From NCBI GenBank assembly GCA_009377695.1, contig WHTP01000009.1, forward strand, positions 1 through 64,000: DNA of 64,000 bases, in the 5' to 3' direction. This document shows positions 25,529-33,789 of the stretch, in pieces. Below the pieces are notes generated by a model. That model was not told the origin of the DNA. It did no database searches and saw only the letters and a list, made by a program, of their open reading frames with translations. The first letter of the stretch is position 1, and every line of letters starts with the position of its first letter. This DNA comes from Hyphomicrobiales bacterium (lineage in GTDB: Bacteria; Pseudomonadota; Alphaproteobacteria; Rhizobiales; Xanthobacteraceae). Position numbers and translations under genes: made by a program.

Positions 25529-26326
25529 TTACCCAGCAGGCGCGCCTTGTGGCGTTGCTTGCTCGGTTTCTTGCGCGGCTCCTTGCCCGAGATGGTGCAG
25601 CAGCATCTTCTGATAGTCGAGGAATTCTACGCTCAGCGGATTGCGCGGCCGTGCGAGCGGAATCGCCACTTCGGTCTTCACAGTGCCGGGATGCGGGCTC
25701 ATCACGATCACGCGGTCGGCGAGATACACCGCCTCTGCAACATTGTGGGTCACATAGATCACGGTCTTGCGTGTCTCCCGCCAGACCTCGGCGAGGAGCT
25801 GCTGCATGGCGTCGCGGGTGAGGGCATCGAGCGCCGCGAACGGTTCGTCCATCAGCAGCACCGACGGACTGTAGGCGAGCGCGCGGGCGATCGCGACCCG
25901 CTGTTGCATCCCGCCGGAGAGATGATGCGGATAGGACTGCGCGAATTTCTCGAGCTTCACCAGCTTGAGCTGCCTGAGCGCGATCTCTTCGCGCTCGGCT
26001 TTCGGGATGCCCTTCATCTCGAGCCCGAACGCGACATTGCCCAAGGCCGTGCGCCACGGGAACAATTGCGCGAAGTCCTGGAACACGACACCGCGATCCA
26101 TGCCGTGGCCAGTCACGGCCTTTCCGTCAATGCGGATCTCGCCGCCGGTCGGCGTCAGGAAGCCGGCGATGATATTGAGCAGCGTCGTCTTGCCGCACCC
26201 GGATGGGCCGACCAAGCAGAGGAACTGCGACTGCTCGATGTCGAAACTCGCGCGCTCGACGCCCGACACCCTGCCGGCGGGCGTGTCGTAGGCGAGAGAA
26301 ACGTCGCGGACTTCGATGTGTGCCAT
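25529..26326 (-). CDS. ABC transporter ATP-binding protein, SsuB/TauB type
   Basis: The 265-residue ATPase has Walker A LVGPSGCGKTTLLN, the Q-loop region VFQDFAQLFPWRTALGNV, signature LSGGMQQRVAIARAL, Walker B SVLLMDEPFAALD and the H-loop VTHNVAEA. It is closest to nitrate/sulfonate/bicarbonate importers. The start at 26326 gives MAHIEVRDVSLAY; an in-frame ATG at 26353 would overlap the small gene upstream by 8 bases. Its permease partner is not adjacent; two candidate permease genes lie at 32165-33789. Confidence 0.93.
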   Translation of the reverse strand: MAHIEVRDVSLAYDTPAGRVSGVERASFDIEQSQFLCLVGPSGCGKTTLLNIIAGFLTPTGGEIRIDGKAVTGHGMDRGVVFQDFAQLFPWRTALGNVAFGLEMKGIPKAEREEIALRQLKLVKLEKFAQSYPHHLSGGMQQRVAIARALAYSPSVLLMDEPFAALDALTRDAMQQLLAEVWRETRKTVIYVTHNVAEAVYLADRVIVMSPHPGTVKTEVAIPLARPRNPLSVEFLDYQKMLLHHLGQGAAQETEQATPQGAPAG

Positions 26327-26345
26327 CGGATGCGTTCGTCGTTGG

Positions 26346-26471
26346 TCAGACATTGGCTGCTGCCGCGTCGGACCGCGCGAGCGGATGGCTGGCGATCAGA
26401 TTATAGATCGCGAGGCGATCTTCGACGGCGCGGATACGCTCCTCGATCGTCTTCGCCGCATCGCTTGGCAT
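26346..26471 (-). pseudogene. N-terminal remnant of an NTF2/SnoaL-like protein
   Basis: A 41-codon frame with a good ribosome site (GGGAGAG). It encodes IEERIRAVEDRLAIYNLIAS, which looks like the first helix of SnoaL-like (NTF2-fold) proteins that normally run to about 150 residues, then stops after SDAAAANV. It is either a truncated gene or a leader peptide for the ABC ATPase gene, whose longer start would overlap it. Confidence 0.5.
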
Positions 26472-26566
26472 CAAGCTCTCCCTACATTCGTAGTGGGCCT
26501 TGCCGGCTCCTCTTTCGCGCGATGCTGCCACGGCAATCTGGTTGCGCCAAGGTGTTGGCCTGCGGC

Positions 26567-28186
26567 CTATCTGCGCCACCGCCACCACCTTCGATCCGCG
26601 AGGATGGCGTGCGCGGCGTTGTGACCGGGTGCGCCAGTCACGCCGCCGCCGGGATGGGCGCCGGCGCCGCAATGATAGAGCCCGGGCAGAGGCCCACGAT
26701 AGTCGGCATAGCCCAGCATGGGCCGCGCCCAGAACAGTTGGTCGAGCGACATCGCACCATGCGAGATATCGCCGCCGAGGAGGGCGAATGTTCGTTCGAG
26801 GTCGAGCGGGCTCAGCGCCTGGCGCGCGATCACGCTCGCTTTGAAGCCCGGTGCGGCGCGCTCGACGGTCTCGATCATGAGGTCGGCGACCTCTTCCTTG
26901 TGGTCGTCCCAGGAGCGGCCGCCGGGTAGTAGCGGTGCAACGTGCTGGCAGAACAGGGACGCGACATGCGCGCCCTTGGGTGCCAGCGTGTCGTCGAGGG
27001 TCGAAGGGATGACCAGCTCGACGATCGGCGCCCGGCTCCAGCCGTGCCGGCGCGCGTCGTCATAGGCGTGGTCCATGTAGCCGAGGCTCGGGGCGATCAC
27101 GATGCCGGCGGTGTGATGATCCGCAAGCGTGTGTCCCGGCAGCGCGGTGAAGCTCGGCAATTCGGAAAGCGCCACATTCATCCGGAACGTGCCGGAGCCG
27201 CAGCGGAATTCGCGCATACGGCGGAGGAATTCGGCATTGAGCGCGCCATCCGGCACCATCGACGTGTAGAACAGCTTGAGGTTAGCGTTGACCGCGACCG
27301 CGTTGGCGCGGATCACGCGGCCGTCGTTCAGCACCACGCCGCGCGCGCGACCGCGCTCGACCAGGAGTTCGCGCACCGGCGCGTCGGTCTCGATCTCGAC
27401 GCCGTGGCTCGCCGCCGCCTTCGCCATCGCCTCGCTGATCGCGCCCATGCCGCCGACGGCGTGGCCCCAGATACGGCGCTTGCCGTTCACCTCGCCGAAC
27501 GCATGGTGGAGCAGCACATAGCCGGTGCCGGGCGTGTAGGGGCTGCCGTAGAAGCCCACGACGGCATCGAAGCCATAGAGCGCCTTCACCAGGTCGTTCT
27601 CGAACACGCTGTCGAGGTGCTCGCCGGCAGACCGCGTGAACAAACCGTAGAGCGTGCGTAAATCCGCGTCCGGCAGGTGCCTGAGCTCGCGGCCGAGCGC
27701 GCCGGCCTTGATCAACTCCCCGAGGCCCGCAAACCCTGACGCGAGGTTCGGCGGCGCCTTCAAGACCAGATCGCGCAGGACATCGGCCGCCATGTCGATC
27801 TCGCGGTCAAAGGCGGCGTAGCGCTCGGCATCGTGGTGGCTGAGCTTCGCGATCTCGCTTTGGGTGCGGCCTTCGCCGGACAGCAGATAGCGGCCATCGG
27901 GCGCGGGCAGGAAATTCTGGGCGCGCCGTTCGACGATCCGCAGCCCGTGCTCGCCGAGGTGCAGGTCGGCGATCACCTTCGGATTCAGCAGGCTGACGGT
28001 GTAGGCCGCGACCGAGTTGCGAAAGCCGGGGTGGAATTCCTCCGTTACCGCCGCGCCCCCCACGATCGAGCGGCGCTCGACGACCTTCACCTTGAGACCG
28101 GCCATGCCGAGATAAGCTGCGCAAGTCAGCCCGTTATGGCCGGCGCCAATGATCACGACATCAAACTGTTGCGAAGGCCTGCTCAT
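26567..28186 (-). CDS. Phytoene desaturase-like FAD-dependent oxidoreductase
   Basis: The 539-residue flavoprotein begins with a dinucleotide-binding motif, VVIIGAGHNGLTCAAYLGMA, and a nearby EFHPGFRNSVAAYTVSLL segment. It carries the second-glycine block GGMGAISEAMAKAAASHGVEI and ends with LYHCGAGAHPGGGVTGAPGHNAA, the C-terminal FAD motif of the COG1233 (CrtI/PDS-like) family. Carotenoid synthesis genes are absent, so a role in that pathway is unlikely; related proteins are widespread and unassigned. The start at 28186 is chosen because MSRPSQQFDVVIIG puts the FAD motif in the usual place. Confidence 0.9.
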   Translation of the reverse strand: MSRPSQQFDVVIIGAGHNGLTCAAYLGMAGLKVKVVERRSIVGGAAVTEEFHPGFRNSVAAYTVSLLNPKVIADLHLGEHGLRIVERRAQNFLPAPDGRYLLSGEGRTQSEIAKLSHHDAERYAAFDREIDMAADVLRDLVLKAPPNLASGFAGLGELIKAGALGRELRHLPDADLRTLYGLFTRSAGEHLDSVFENDLVKALYGFDAVVGFYGSPYTPGTGYVLLHHAFGEVNGKRRIWGHAVGGMGAISEAMAKAAASHGVEIETDAPVRELLVERGRARGVVLNDGRVIRANAVAVNANLKLFYTSMVPDGALNAEFLRRMREFRCGSGTFRMNVALSELPSFTALPGHTLADHHTAGIVIAPSLGYMDHAYDDARRHGWSRAPIVELVIPSTLDDTLAPKGAHVASLFCQHVAPLLPGGRSWDDHKEEVADLMIETVERAAPGFKASVIARQALSPLDLERTFALLGGDISHGAMSLDQLFWARPMLGYADYRGPLPGLYHCGAGAHPGGGVTGAPGHNAAHAILADRRWWRWRR

Positions 28187-28406
28187 GGATCGGACGCGGC
28201 CGGCGGGAATGCCGCCTGACAGGCTTCGCAATCACACGTCTGCATACGCGATGTTGAAATCATCTCATCGGCTCTTGCGAATCAGGATTGGTGCCTTATT
28301 CACACATTGAGTTATCTGTTCCACTGCGTTAGGGAAACTGCCACGCTGCATGACTGTTGAGAGTCCGGAATTGTCGATCCCCGGATTTTAAGACTTGTGC
28401 GGCCGG

Positions 28407-28436
28407 CGAAGCCTAGTCACACGAAGCCTAGTCACA
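28407..28436. repeat. Perfect 15-bp tandem duplication
   Basis: CGAAGCCTAGTCACA occurs twice in succession, 30 bp before the SET-domain gene. It may be a regulatory duplication or replication slippage. The rest of the 28187-28465 gap shows no recognised element. Confidence 0.8.
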
Positions 28437-28465
28437 TCGCGCCGCTCTGGAAATAACATAGTCTC

Positions 28466-28969
28466 GTGCCCAAACGACGTCCCTTGCCGAAACGAACTCC
28501 ACCGTGGCGCCGCCGGTTTCGCGTCGGCCGTTCCAAGACCGGTCTCGGGCTGTTCGCGCTGAAGCCGATCAAGCGCGGCGAATTCATTGCCTATTACACG
28601 GGCCGGCTGATCTCGAACAAGAAAGCCGACGAGCTGTGGACCAAGTATCTGTTCGAGGTCAACAACCGCTGGACCGTCGACGGATCGAGCCGGAGCAACA
28701 TCGCCCGCTATATCAATCACTCGTGCCGGCCGAATGCCGAGACCGACGTGAAGAAGCACAAGGTCTTCATCACGGCGATGAAGACCATCAACCCCGGCGA
28801 CGAGATCACCTACAACTACGGGCGCGACTATTTCAACGCCTTCATCAAGCCGCACGGCTGCCTTTGCATGGCATGCAAGCAGAAGGCTGCGGTGAAGCGC
28901 TCCGAGGCTAGGGCCGCCAAACGGCGCAAAGAGAAGCGCGCGAAAAGCCGGACCAAGAAGCGGCCGTAG
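28466..28969 (+). CDS. SET-domain protein lysine methyltransferase
   Basis: A 167-residue protein with a nearly complete SET domain: SKTGLGLFALKPIKRGEFIAYY (SAM-binding start), RYINHSCRPNAE (84-87 NHSC, pseudoknot motif) and ITYNYGRDYF with the catalytic-type Tyr118. A post-SET CLCMAC cluster (Cys132, 134, 137) could bind zinc with Cys87, as in eukaryotic SUV39-type enzymes. The basic tail from 144 on is rich in Lys/Arg and could bind nucleic acid. It probably methylates lysine on a protein; target unknown. The start is a GTG without a strong ribosome site, so the N-terminus is uncertain. Confidence 0.88.
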   Translation: MPKRRPLPKRTPPWRRRFRVGRSKTGLGLFALKPIKRGEFIAYYTGRLISNKKADELWTKYLFEVNNRWTVDGSSRSNIARYINHSCRPNAETDVKKHKVFITAMKTINPGDEITYNYGRDYFNAFIKPHGCLCMACKQKAAVKRSEARAAKRRKEKRAKSRTKKRP

Positions 28970-29029
28970 GTTCTATTCAATCGGCCCGCTCTCTATCCGC
29001 CACCCCTGAGGCGGGGTCGAGATTTGCGC

Positions 29030-29494
29030 TCAGCCCCGAGGCTTCGACTCCAGAAATGCCGCGATCTTGGGATCGGCCTTGAGCCGCGCCAAGTCATCGG
29101 CCGTCGGCAATTGCGGCTTGTCGCGCTCGGCGTTCACCATGCAGAGAAAGCCGAGTGGCTCGCCTTGGGTCGCGCGGAACTGGTGCCAGGTCATCGGCGG
29201 CACCGTAACGAGGTCGCGCGTCTCGATCGCGCGGACTTCGTCGCCCACCAGGCAGTGGCCGCGCCCGCGCAGGATCAGCACGGCGTGCATGTGCTCGTGC
29301 CGCTCCAATGTCGAGAAGCCATCGGCCGCCATCTCGAAATAGCGCAGCTCTCCGTTCATGCCGGGGCCGGAGAACAGGGTCTGCCGGGTGATCGCCTTGA
29401 ACAGCGCGCGGTCGTCCTCTTTGTAGGGCAGGAGGTCAACCTGGTCCCAACGGTAGTCTTCAGTCGCCTTGCGATGGATCGTTCGCTCGTTCAT
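29030..29494 (-). CDS. Cupin-domain protein, paired with RuBisCO-like protein
   Basis: The 154-residue protein has cupin motif 1 as HEHMHAVLILRGRGHCLVGDE, with histidine ligands and a following Glu/Gly, and motif 2 near PPMTWHQFRATQGEPLGFLCM. It is cytosolic and probably binds a metal ion. Its ATG overlaps the upstream RuBisCO-like gene's stop by ATGA, so the two are translationally coupled. In Rhodospirillum rubrum a RuBisCO-like protein and a cupin act one after the other in the methylthioadenosine-isoprenoid shunt; a similar role here is inference. Confidence 0.88.
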   Translation of the reverse strand: MNERTIHRKATEDYRWDQVDLLPYKEDDRALFKAITRQTLFSGPGMNGELRYFEMAADGFSTLERHEHMHAVLILRGRGHCLVGDEVRAIETRDLVTVPPMTWHQFRATQGEPLGFLCMVNAERDKPQLPTADDLARLKADPKIAAFLESKPRG

Positions 29495-30582
29495 CTGGCT
29501 TTCCAGCCGTGGACTTCGGCCACGAAGGCGGCCGTCGCCGCGGTCAGGCGTTCGCGTGCCTCGAGGAGGCCGCCGCCAATCAGCAACATGATATCCGTGC
29601 TATAGAATTCAAGCATCTCTGCAACCCGTTCGCGGCTCATGCCGCCGGCCGGAACCGGCACGCAGGGCCGCAGGCCAGCGCGCTGGTCCAACGAGCGTTT
29701 GGCAATGAGCCGGCAGGTTTCGGCCGAATAGCCAAACCGTCCGCCGTAATTTGGGAACACCACCGCGTCGGCGCCGAACATCCGGAACAGCCCGCCGAAA
29801 TGGAACGGGGGCGCGATGCGCGCCGCGCCTGCGAGCGACGGATGGGTGAGAAACGCCATCGCGGGATTGTCGGCGACCAGCCGCTGAAAATTGGAGACGC
29901 CGGAGACCATCGGCGCGACCATGACGGTGTCGATGCCGGCCTCGCGCGCGGCCGCGATCTGCACGCGCATGGCGTCGAGATCGCCGGTGATGCTCGGCAC
30001 GTAATGCGCGGCCGATCCGCGCAGCGCGGCCGCGACCGCGGTGACGCGTGCAGCGAACGGTGAATAGGATTGATCGGCAAGGCCGTGATCGTCCTTGATG
30101 TAGTCGATGCCGCCGTCCGCGAAGCGGCGCGCGATCTCTGCGAGCTTTGCCGGCGGCAAACCTTGCGGCTTGATGGCCGAGCAGGTCAGCGCGCGCCGTC
30201 CAGCGCCGACGCGCTGCCGCAACCCGTCAAGGCCGTGCCGCGGGCCGCCGAAGATGGCGGCGGTCTCGTCCGGAAACTCGGCATCGTGCAGCACGACGTC
30301 GTCGTGAATCGATGTGTTGCCGAACAGCATGTTGACGAGCTGACCGGCGTCGCGTCCAACCGTCTCGACCGACAGGGAAACGCGCGTTTCGAACAGCTCG
30401 CTGCCGATCTCGCGGACGCCTTCTACGCGGCCGACGATCTCGGAGAGGACGTGGGTGTCGTCGATCGCGGCCAGCGGCATCTCGACGCTCTGCTCGATGG
30501 CGATCGCTTGCGCGCGCTCGTCTGCAGATCGTGCATCGCAGCGGATGTGATAGATCGCCAGCAGCCGGGCCACGGGGTACAC
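29491..30582 (-). CDS. RuBisCO-like protein (form IV, short class)
   Basis: The 363-residue protein has a RuBisCO large-subunit barrel with altered active site. The KPK segment reads SAIKPQGL (Lys138 kept, second Lys is Gln140) and the KDDE segment reads GGIDYIKDDHGL (Lys163, Asp164, Asp165 kept, Glu replaced by His166), so carboxylation of RuBP is not expected. It is shorter than true RuBisCO (about 450-480). Such proteins act as isomerases or decarboxylases, for example in the methylthioadenosine shunt or apionate catabolism. The start is a GTG at 30582. It lies directly upstream of a coupled cupin gene. Confidence 0.88.
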   Translation of the reverse strand: MYPVARLLAIYHIRCDARSADERAQAIAIEQSVEMPLAAIDDTHVLSEIVGRVEGVREIGSELFETRVSLSVETVGRDAGQLVNMLFGNTSIHDDVVLHDAEFPDETAAIFGGPRHGLDGLRQRVGAGRRALTCSAIKPQGLPPAKLAEIARRFADGGIDYIKDDHGLADQSYSPFAARVTAVAAALRGSAAHYVPSITGDLDAMRVQIAAAREAGIDTVMVAPMVSGVSNFQRLVADNPAMAFLTHPSLAGAARIAPPFHFGGLFRMFGADAVVFPNYGGRFGYSAETCRLIAKRSLDQRAGLRPCVPVPAGGMSRERVAEMLEFYSTDIMLLIGGGLLEARERLTAATAAFVAEVHGWKAR

Positions 30583-30626
30583 TCAGGTTCTAAGATGAGC
30601 GACCCTGGAAGTGGATCAGGCGTCGG

Positions 30627-30932
30627 TCAAGGGGCGCGCAGCAATGCTCCGTTCAGGCGCCAGACCGCGGATGAGAGATCGCCGATCAGGTTGAAGGTGA
30701 CCAGCGAACCGACGGTCGCCAGCCAGAGGACGAACCAGGCCAACAGCAACAGCAGCATAACGATCGTCAGCGGCACGAGGATCGGCGACAGCAGCATGAC
30801 CTCGAACGGCCGCAGCGTCCTGGTGCCGGTGCGAAACAACACCGCCGCTTCGGCCGAGCGCACCGTCGCCTGGCCGATGAGCCGCAGCGGGATGATGCGC
30901 GCTTCGTGCTGGGAGCTCGGTCGTTTGGTCAT
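30627..30932 (-). CDS. Small membrane protein of unknown function
   Basis: A 101-residue protein with a long hydrophobic stretch (VMLLSPILVPLTIVMLLLLL and on to VLWLATVGSLVTF) that could form two transmembrane helices, with a basic N-terminus. The start MTKRPSSQHEARII is an ATG. It lies 44 bp upstream of the RuBisCO-like gene on the same strand and may share its transcript. No family is recognised. Confidence 0.6.
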   Translation of the reverse strand: MTKRPSSQHEARIIPLRLIGQATVRSAEAAVLFRTGTRTLRPFEVMLLSPILVPLTIVMLLLLLAWFVLWLATVGSLVTFNLIGDLSSAVWRLNGALLRAP

Positions 30933-31160
30933 GGCGCGATCGTTGCTCCAAACTTGCCAGAAAACCTTGTGCCTGAACTACGGCAGCGTTTCTTTCGTCG
31001 GTGGATTTGTACCCCATCCATAACGCTACGGAACAGAATTGAGCGCTTCGGTTGGCCTTGCTTCAGTCGCCCCCGGCGAACGGTCGCGCGTCACTTCAAG
31101 CGTCGTATGTAGACATGCAAATGCTAAGCGATTCGTTCCATGCTGGCGATGAATTTGGAC

Positions 31161-32138
31161 CTATTCTGAACCGGCGATTCCGGCTTGCTGCACCAGCTTA
31201 CCCCAGCGTTCGATCTGCTGCGGCAGGAAATCCTTCAACTGCGACAGTGAAGGAGAGATGACAGGAATCATGCCGAGCTTAATTGTCTGCTCGCGCATCT
31301 CAGGTGTTGCCGCGAGCGCCGTCAGCTCGGCGTTAAGCTTTTTGACGATGGCGTCCGGTGTCTTGGCGGGTGCCAGGAACACGGCCCAGGACACTGCCTC
31401 GAAACCAGGCACGCCGGCCTCGGCGATGGGCGGGATGTCGGGCGCGCTCGGCAGCCGCGCTTTTGAGGTGAGCCCAAGCGGGCGCACGGTGCCCGCGCGG
31501 ATCTGCTGGATCGCGGACGAGGGGTCAGCGAACACCAGCTGCACGTGGCCCGCGACCACGTCGTTGAGCGCCGGCGGGCCGCCTTTGTAGGGCACGTGTG
31601 TCATTTTGATACCAGACATGCTTTTGAGCATCTCGCCGGAGAGGTGCAGTGTCGTGCCGGTGCCGCTCGACGCGTAGGAAAGCTTGCCGGGATTGTCCTT
31701 GGCGTACTTGATCAGGTCGGTGACGGACTTGATCGGCAGCGACGGGTGCACGACCAGCACCAGGGGAATATCGGCGACATAGGCGATCGGGATGAAATCG
31801 TTCGCGGTGTCGTAAGGCAGCTTCTTGTAGAGTGTTGCATTGATCGCCAGCGGGCTCGGCGATACCAGCACCGTGTGGCCGTCGGGCGTTGCGCGTGCAA
31901 CCGAATTGGCGGCCAGCACGGTGCCCGCGCCCGGACGGTTCTCGACCACGAACGGCTTGCCGAATTTATCCGAGAGCTTCTGCGCGAAGGTGCGCGCATA
32001 GATGTCGATCGCGCCGCCGGGCGCGAACGGCAGCACGAACGTGACCCGCCGCGCCGGCCACTCGTCAGCGTTCTGCGCACGCGCGATTGGCGCCGCGGCG
32101 ATGAGGGCAAGCAGGCACGCGACGAGGCCGCGCTTCAT
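31161..32138 (-). CDS. Bug/TctC-type solute-binding protein
   Basis: A 325-residue product from the ATG at 32138 with GGAGGAA upstream and a signal MKRGLVACLLALIAAAPIARA. Classical Bug features: WPARRVTFVLPFAPGGAIDI, VVENRPGAGTVLAANSV, DGHTVLVSPSPLAIN and MTHVPYKGGPPALNDVVAGH. The frame is open far upstream, but that part is only a shadow of the permease gene. It lies 26 bp after two ABC permease genes on the same strand, so this Bug protein may serve an ABC importer; that would be unusual for a family normally paired with TctAB. Confidence 0.92.
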   Translation of the reverse strand: MKRGLVACLLALIAAAPIARAQNADEWPARRVTFVLPFAPGGAIDIYARTFAQKLSDKFGKPFVVENRPGAGTVLAANSVARATPDGHTVLVSPSPLAINATLYKKLPYDTANDFIPIAYVADIPLVLVVHPSLPIKSVTDLIKYAKDNPGKLSYASSGTGTTLHLSGEMLKSMSGIKMTHVPYKGGPPALNDVVAGHVQLVFADPSSAIQQIRAGTVRPLGLTSKARLPSAPDIPPIAEAGVPGFEAVSWAVFLAPAKTPDAIVKKLNAELTALAATPEMREQTIKLGMIPVISPSLSQLKDFLPQQIERWGKLVQQAGIAGSE

Positions 32139-32164
32139 GGGTTCCTCCGGGTTTGTATGTCGTT

Positions 32165-32965
32165 TTACGCCTTCGCGGCGCGCACCATGCCCCAGCGCTG
32201 CACGGTCGCGCGCTCGATCGAGCCGAACACCAGCCGCTCGAACACGAAGCCGATGCAGCCGATGACGACCAGTGCCGCAAGCATGACCGCGGCGTTGAGG
32301 AATTCCTTGGCGTCGTAGATCACCCAGCCGAGGCCCCAGTCCGACGACGCGAGCATCTCGGCGCCGACCACGGCGATCCAGGCGCGCAGGAACGCCTGCC
32401 GCAATCCGGTGATGATGAAAGGCGAGGCGCCCGGCAGGATGACCTTCCAGAACATCGCGGTCTCGTTGGCGCCCATCGCGCCGGCGGCGCGCAGCCAGAG
32501 CTGGTTGACCGAGCGCACGCCCGACCATGCGTTCAGCATCATCGGGAACAGCGCCGCATAGAACACGATCAGGATCGAGACCCGATTGCCGAGCCCGAAC
32601 CATAGGATGAACACCGGCACCCAGGCGAGCGATGGGATCGGCATGAGCGCCGCCGCGAGCGGCATGATGAAATTTTCGAGCGGCCGGAAGCGGCCCATCA
32701 TGATGCCGAGCGGCAGCCCGACCACGATCGCGAGGCCGAAACCGGACAGCATACGGTAAAGCGTCATGCCGGCATGGTGCAGCATGGTGCCGTCGAGGAT
32801 CATCGCCCACAGCGTCTCCGCGACCTTCGGCAGCGTCGGGAGGAGCGCGCGCGGAAACAGGCCCGAGCGCGCGGTCGCTTCGTAGCAGGCGGCGACCACC
32901 AGGATCGCGATGGTGCCGCGCAGGATCGAGCGGGCGCGCGCCGATGTGACGACATGAGAGATCAT
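32165..32965 (-). CDS. ABC transporter permease, SsuC/TauC type
   Basis: A 266-residue inner-membrane protein with five to six hydrophobic segments. The permease EAA-loop is present as MGANETAMFWKVILPGASPFIITGL, before a segment with AWIAVVGAEMLASSDWGLG. It belongs to the BPD_transp_1 class used for nitrate, sulfonate and bicarbonate import. The ATG at 32965 overlaps the stop of the next permease gene by ATGA. It is followed by a Bug-type receptor gene instead of a typical binding protein gene. Confidence 0.93.
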   Translation of the reverse strand: MISHVVTSARARSILRGTIAILVVAACYEATARSGLFPRALLPTLPKVAETLWAMILDGTMLHHAGMTLYRMLSGFGLAIVVGLPLGIMMGRFRPLENFIMPLAAALMPIPSLAWVPVFILWFGLGNRVSILIVFYAALFPMMLNAWSGVRSVNQLWLRAAGAMGANETAMFWKVILPGASPFIITGLRQAFLRAWIAVVGAEMLASSDWGLGWVIYDAKEFLNAAVMLAALVVIGCIGFVFERLVFGSIERATVQRWGMVRAAKA

Positions 32966-33789
32966 GACTGCATCATCCCCCATCGCACGACGGTGTATTG
33001 CTCGAGCCGCTCGAACATCAGCTTCTCGAGCAGGAGCCCGATCATGCCGATGACTGCGACGCCGGCGAGCATCACGTCGGTATTGAGGAATTCGCGCGCA
33101 CCAAAGATCAGCCAGCCGAGGCCCCACGGCACGGCGGCGAGCAATTCGACCACGACGAGGATGCGCCACGCCTGCGCGAGACCGAGCCGCAGGCCGGTGA
33201 AGATGTAGGGCAGGGAGCCCGGCAGGATGACGTGCCGGAACAGGCGGCGCTGGTCGGCGCCCATCGCCTGCGCCGAGCGCACCCAGATTTCCTTCACCGC
33301 CTTCACGCCGGTCCAGGTGTTGAAGATGATCGGAAAGGCGGAGACGAAGCCGACCAGCAGGATGGCGGAAAGATTGCCGAGCCCGAACCACAGCATGAAC
33401 AGCGGCGCATAGGCGATGCCGGGGATCGGCGCGGCGATCGAGACCAGCGGCAGGAGATAGTCCTCCGCGCGTCTTGAGCGGCCCATGGCGATGCCGACGA
33501 CCACGCCGATGACGCCGGCGAGCACGAAGCCGGCGAACAGCCGCAACAGCGTCTCCGCGACATGGCGCGGCAGGATGCCCGCGACGGTCAGCCGCCAGAA
33601 CGCCGCCGCGATCTCTTCCAGCGTCGGAAACAGCCGGGGTGGGAACACGCCGGCGTGGGCCGTGATCTCCCACATCGCGCCCACCACCAGGAACGGAAAC
33701 GCAATGCGCGCCGCCACTCGCAGACGGCTCTCGCCGCGCGCCGGCGCAGTGGTTGGCTGAAGACCGGCAGTGGAAACGGCGTCAGTCAT
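32962..33789 (-). CDS. ABC transporter permease, SsuC/TauC type
   Basis: A 275-residue permease similar to its neighbour: membrane segments in FLVVGAMWEITAHAGVF, LLRLFAGFVLAGVIGVVVGI and IPGIAYAPLFMLWFGLGN, and an EAA-loop MGADQRRLFRHVILPGSLPYI. Coupled by ATGA overlap to the gene at 32165; the pair may form a heterodimeric pore. No ATPase gene follows; the nearest is at 25529-26326, about 6 kb away on the same strand. Confidence 0.93.
   Translation of the reverse strand: MTDAVSTAGLQPTTAPARGESRLRVAARIAFPFLVVGAMWEITAHAGVFPPRLFPTLEEIAAAFWRLTVAGILPRHVAETLLRLFAGFVLAGVIGVVVGIAMGRSRRAEDYLLPLVSIAAPIPGIAYAPLFMLWFGLGNLSAILLVGFVSAFPIIFNTWTGVKAVKEIWVRSAQAMGADQRRLFRHVILPGSLPYIFTGLRLGLAQAWRILVVVELLAAVPWGLGWLIFGAREFLNTDVMLAGVAVIGMIGLLLEKLMFERLEQYTVVRWGMMQS

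Noticed and set aside
31161-32810. 549-residue frame extending the Bug protein upstream
   Set aside because: The added N-terminal part overlaps the permease gene in another frame; the signal peptide and ribosome site fix the start at 32138.
32165-33673. 502-residue frame joining both permease regions
   Set aside because: Its first part is a shadow of the permease at 32962-33789; the true start at 32965 has an ATGA overlap.
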